Positions 6,461 to 6,936 of a DNA stretch of 6,936 bases are shown here, one piece after another. This DNA comes from JABLTI01 sp030629105 (lineage in GTDB: Archaea; Asgardarchaeota; Heimdallarchaeia; JABLTI01). The stretch is taken from assembly GCA_030629105.1 (NCBI GenBank), contig DAOVPS010000174.1, positions 1 to 6,936 on the forward strand, read 5' to 3'. Under the pieces are notes generated by a model, which was given only the letters and a program-made list of their open reading frames with translations, ran no database searches and had not been told where the DNA came from. The number at the start of each line of letters is the position of its first letter. Position 1 is the stretch's first letter. Made by a program: the position numbers and the translations under genes.

Positions 6461-6476
6461 TTTATAAAAATATACG
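6461..6476 (-). promoter_or_regulatory. Candidate TATA box of the regulator gene
   Basis: On the minus strand this reads as an uninterrupted A/T segment containing TTTATAAA at 6468-6461. It lies about 30-45 nt before the ATG. Transcription about 25 nt downstream would leave a very short leader that just includes the SD. The sequence here is so AT-rich that the exact element is uncertain. Confidence 0.4.
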
Positions 6477-6491
6477 AAAATCTGATATTAA

Positions 6492-6507
6492 TTTAGAATA
6501 TTCTAAA
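6492..6507. promoter_or_regulatory. Perfect 16-bp palindrome, candidate operator
   Basis: TTTAGAATATTCTAAA is its own reverse complement over all 16 bases and lies 62-77 bp upstream of the regulator start. Its core GAATATTC recurs at 6559-6566, and AATATTC recurs at 6533-6539. A dimeric winged-helix regulator encoded next door is the natural candidate ligand. This is inference from symmetry and position. Confidence 0.5.
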
Positions 6508-6550
6508 AACGTCGTTTATTTCGGAAACCTTAAATATTCGATTTTCTAAG

Positions 6551-6571
6551 TAAATATAGAATATTCCTATA
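6551..6571. promoter_or_regulatory. TATA-like element overlapping a second GAATATTC near-palindrome
   Basis: TAAATATA (6551-6558) would make a TATA box for the rightward small gene, placing a start near 6578-6585 and leaving a leader of about 25-30 nt. It overlaps TATAGAATATTCCTATA (6555-6571), which is nearly palindromic around the same GAATATTC core as the element at 6492-6507. A protein bound here would block the small gene's promoter. Confidence 0.4.
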
Positions 6572-6609
6572 CCTTCCACAATGAAGATATCCTTGAGGGT
6601 AGGACTGTG

Positions 6610-6732
6610 ATGAAGATGAAGAAGGCAAAAAGTAAGAAGAAAAACAAACAACGTCTCGATCGCAAGAAACTCAAGGAATTGGAAAAGTCTGGAATATTGT
6701 TGGGACTACATTATGTCGATGGACTAATTTAG
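6610..6732 (+). CDS. Small, very lysine-rich hypothetical protein (40 aa)
   Basis: ATG 6610 to TAG 6732 encodes 40 residues. The first 27 are dominated by lysine and arginine ('MKMKKAKSKKKNKQRLDRKK') and continue as a likely charged helix. The last 13 are mostly uncharged and hydrophobic ('SGILLGLHYVDGLI'). There is no cysteine and no recognisable domain. Translation is supported by GAGGGT at 6595-6600, 9 nt upstream, and by the TATA-like element at 6551. An in-frame GTG at 6607 is an alternative start. The gene diverges from the regulator across a palindrome-bearing region, which suggests shared control. A nucleic-acid- or ribosome-associated small protein, or a short leader-type peptide, are both possible; I do not recognise it. 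A chance ORF remains possible at this length. Confidence 0.5.
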   Translation: MKMKKAKSKKKNKQRLDRKKLKELEKSGILLGLHYVDGLI

Positions 6733-6735
6733 TCC
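6721..6735. repeat. Perfect inverted repeat overlapping the small gene's stop codon
   Basis: GGACTAA-T-TTAGTCC has 7-bp arms around a single base and contains the TAG stop (6730-6732). No T-tract follows directly, so it is not a standard terminator. As DNA it is a candidate binding site; as RNA the one-base centre would need 2-3 pairs opened to form a loop. Confidence 0.55.
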
Positions 6736-6800
6736 TAAAGTATTCTTGATCTCCCCATTTCCTTATATAGGTCTCGTGATACATATTTCCAAGTAATTGA

Positions 6801-6815
6801 GAAATGCTTATATAG
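6801..6815 (+). promoter_or_regulatory. Strong archaeal-type BRE/TATA promoter motif
   Basis: GAAATGCTTATATAG combines a purine-rich BRE-like GAAA with a TTATATA box in the expected order. It is the best promoter match in the window. The same CTTATATAG occurs at 6762-6770, without such a clear BRE. A start near 6836-6842 is expected on the + strand, and no convincing protein gene begins there within the window. Confidence 0.5.
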
Positions 6816-6837
6816 CATTGTGAGAAATATTTCTTAA

Positions 6838-6936
6838 CGGTGTGGGACTGTTGTCTTAAGAATACTTCAGTTTGTAGTCGACTTAGAACTCGGTTTTTGA
6901 GAGTTTCAGCTAAAGAACCCTTGAGAGAAGTGTGAA
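6838..6936 (+). other. Apparently non-coding, more GC-rich segment; possible leader or RNA gene running off the window
   Basis: This stretch is about 41% G+C by my count, visibly above its surroundings, and follows the strong promoter motif at 6801-6815. It has local self-complementarity: TTAG/CTAA arms (6885-6888, 6912-6915) enclosing AACTC/GAGTT (6889-6893, 6903-6907). I see no tRNA or 16S start signature. It may be a structured RNA, a 5' leader of a gene beyond 6936, or simply intergenic. A 31-codon GTG frame exists here but is not convincing. Confidence 0.25.

Noticed and set aside
6840..6935. 31-codon GTG-initiated frame near the right edge
   Set aside because: No SD, cysteine/arginine-rich translation without a pattern, and it starts almost at the predicted transcription start; a chance frame is more likely.
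6838..6936. tRNA or start of 16S rRNA at the right edge
   Set aside because: No T-loop TTCRA motif, cloverleaf arms or 16S 5' signature could be found on either strand.
6431..6936. CRISPR array or insertion-sequence end
   Set aside because: The repeats here are short, inverted and unevenly spaced; there are no direct repeats with unique spacers, no transposase fragment and no target-site duplication.

Overview
This is an AT-rich window of about 6.9 kb that is densely coding. It most likely comes from an archaeon, plausibly an Asgard-type lineage. The evidence is indirect. Possible TATA/BRE-like elements lie about 25-40 nt upstream of several starts. Purine-rich Shine-Dalgarno (SD) sequences (GAGG/GGAG) precede most genes. 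T-rich tracts sit at gene ends. There is a surface protein with a signal peptide, a LamG domain and a C-terminal membrane anchor, and an ArsR-like winged-helix regulator with a long C-terminal domain. No rRNA or other taxonomic marker is present, so the assignment is an inference.

Left part (1-1580, + strand): the C-terminal end of a metallo-beta-lactamase-fold hydrolase, then a protein with two GNAT-like halves, then a small VOC/glyoxalase-fold protein. Gaps of 32 and 22 nt suggest one transcript. Middle (1677-2441, + strand): a stand-alone secreted LamG protein with its own promoter-like region and a T-rich terminator-like end. Right of centre (2568-5747, + strand): two paralogous aldo/keto reductases, each carrying a C-terminal ferredoxin-like pair of 4Fe-4S motifs, flank an AAC(3)-family N-acetyltransferase. 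Both reductases keep the complete catalytic tetrad and all eight cluster cysteines.

Right part (5771-6936): a minus-strand ArsR-like winged-helix regulator converges on the second reductase. Its roughly 180-bp upstream region carries three AATATTC-centred elements, one of them a perfect 16-bp palindrome. This region is shared with a divergent 40-codon gene for a very lysine-rich small protein. A perfect 7-bp-arm inverted repeat overlaps that small gene's stop codon. Beyond it lies an apparently non-coding stretch with a strong-looking BRE/TATA motif, leading into a more GC-rich segment that runs off the window.

Functionally the window reads as small-molecule modification and redox chemistry (hydrolase, acetyltransferases, VOC protein, reductases with built-in iron-sulfur wires). 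Substrates cannot be read from the sequence. The two most interesting places are the duplicated reductase pair around the acetyltransferase and the regulator/small-protein divergent promoter with its palindromes.
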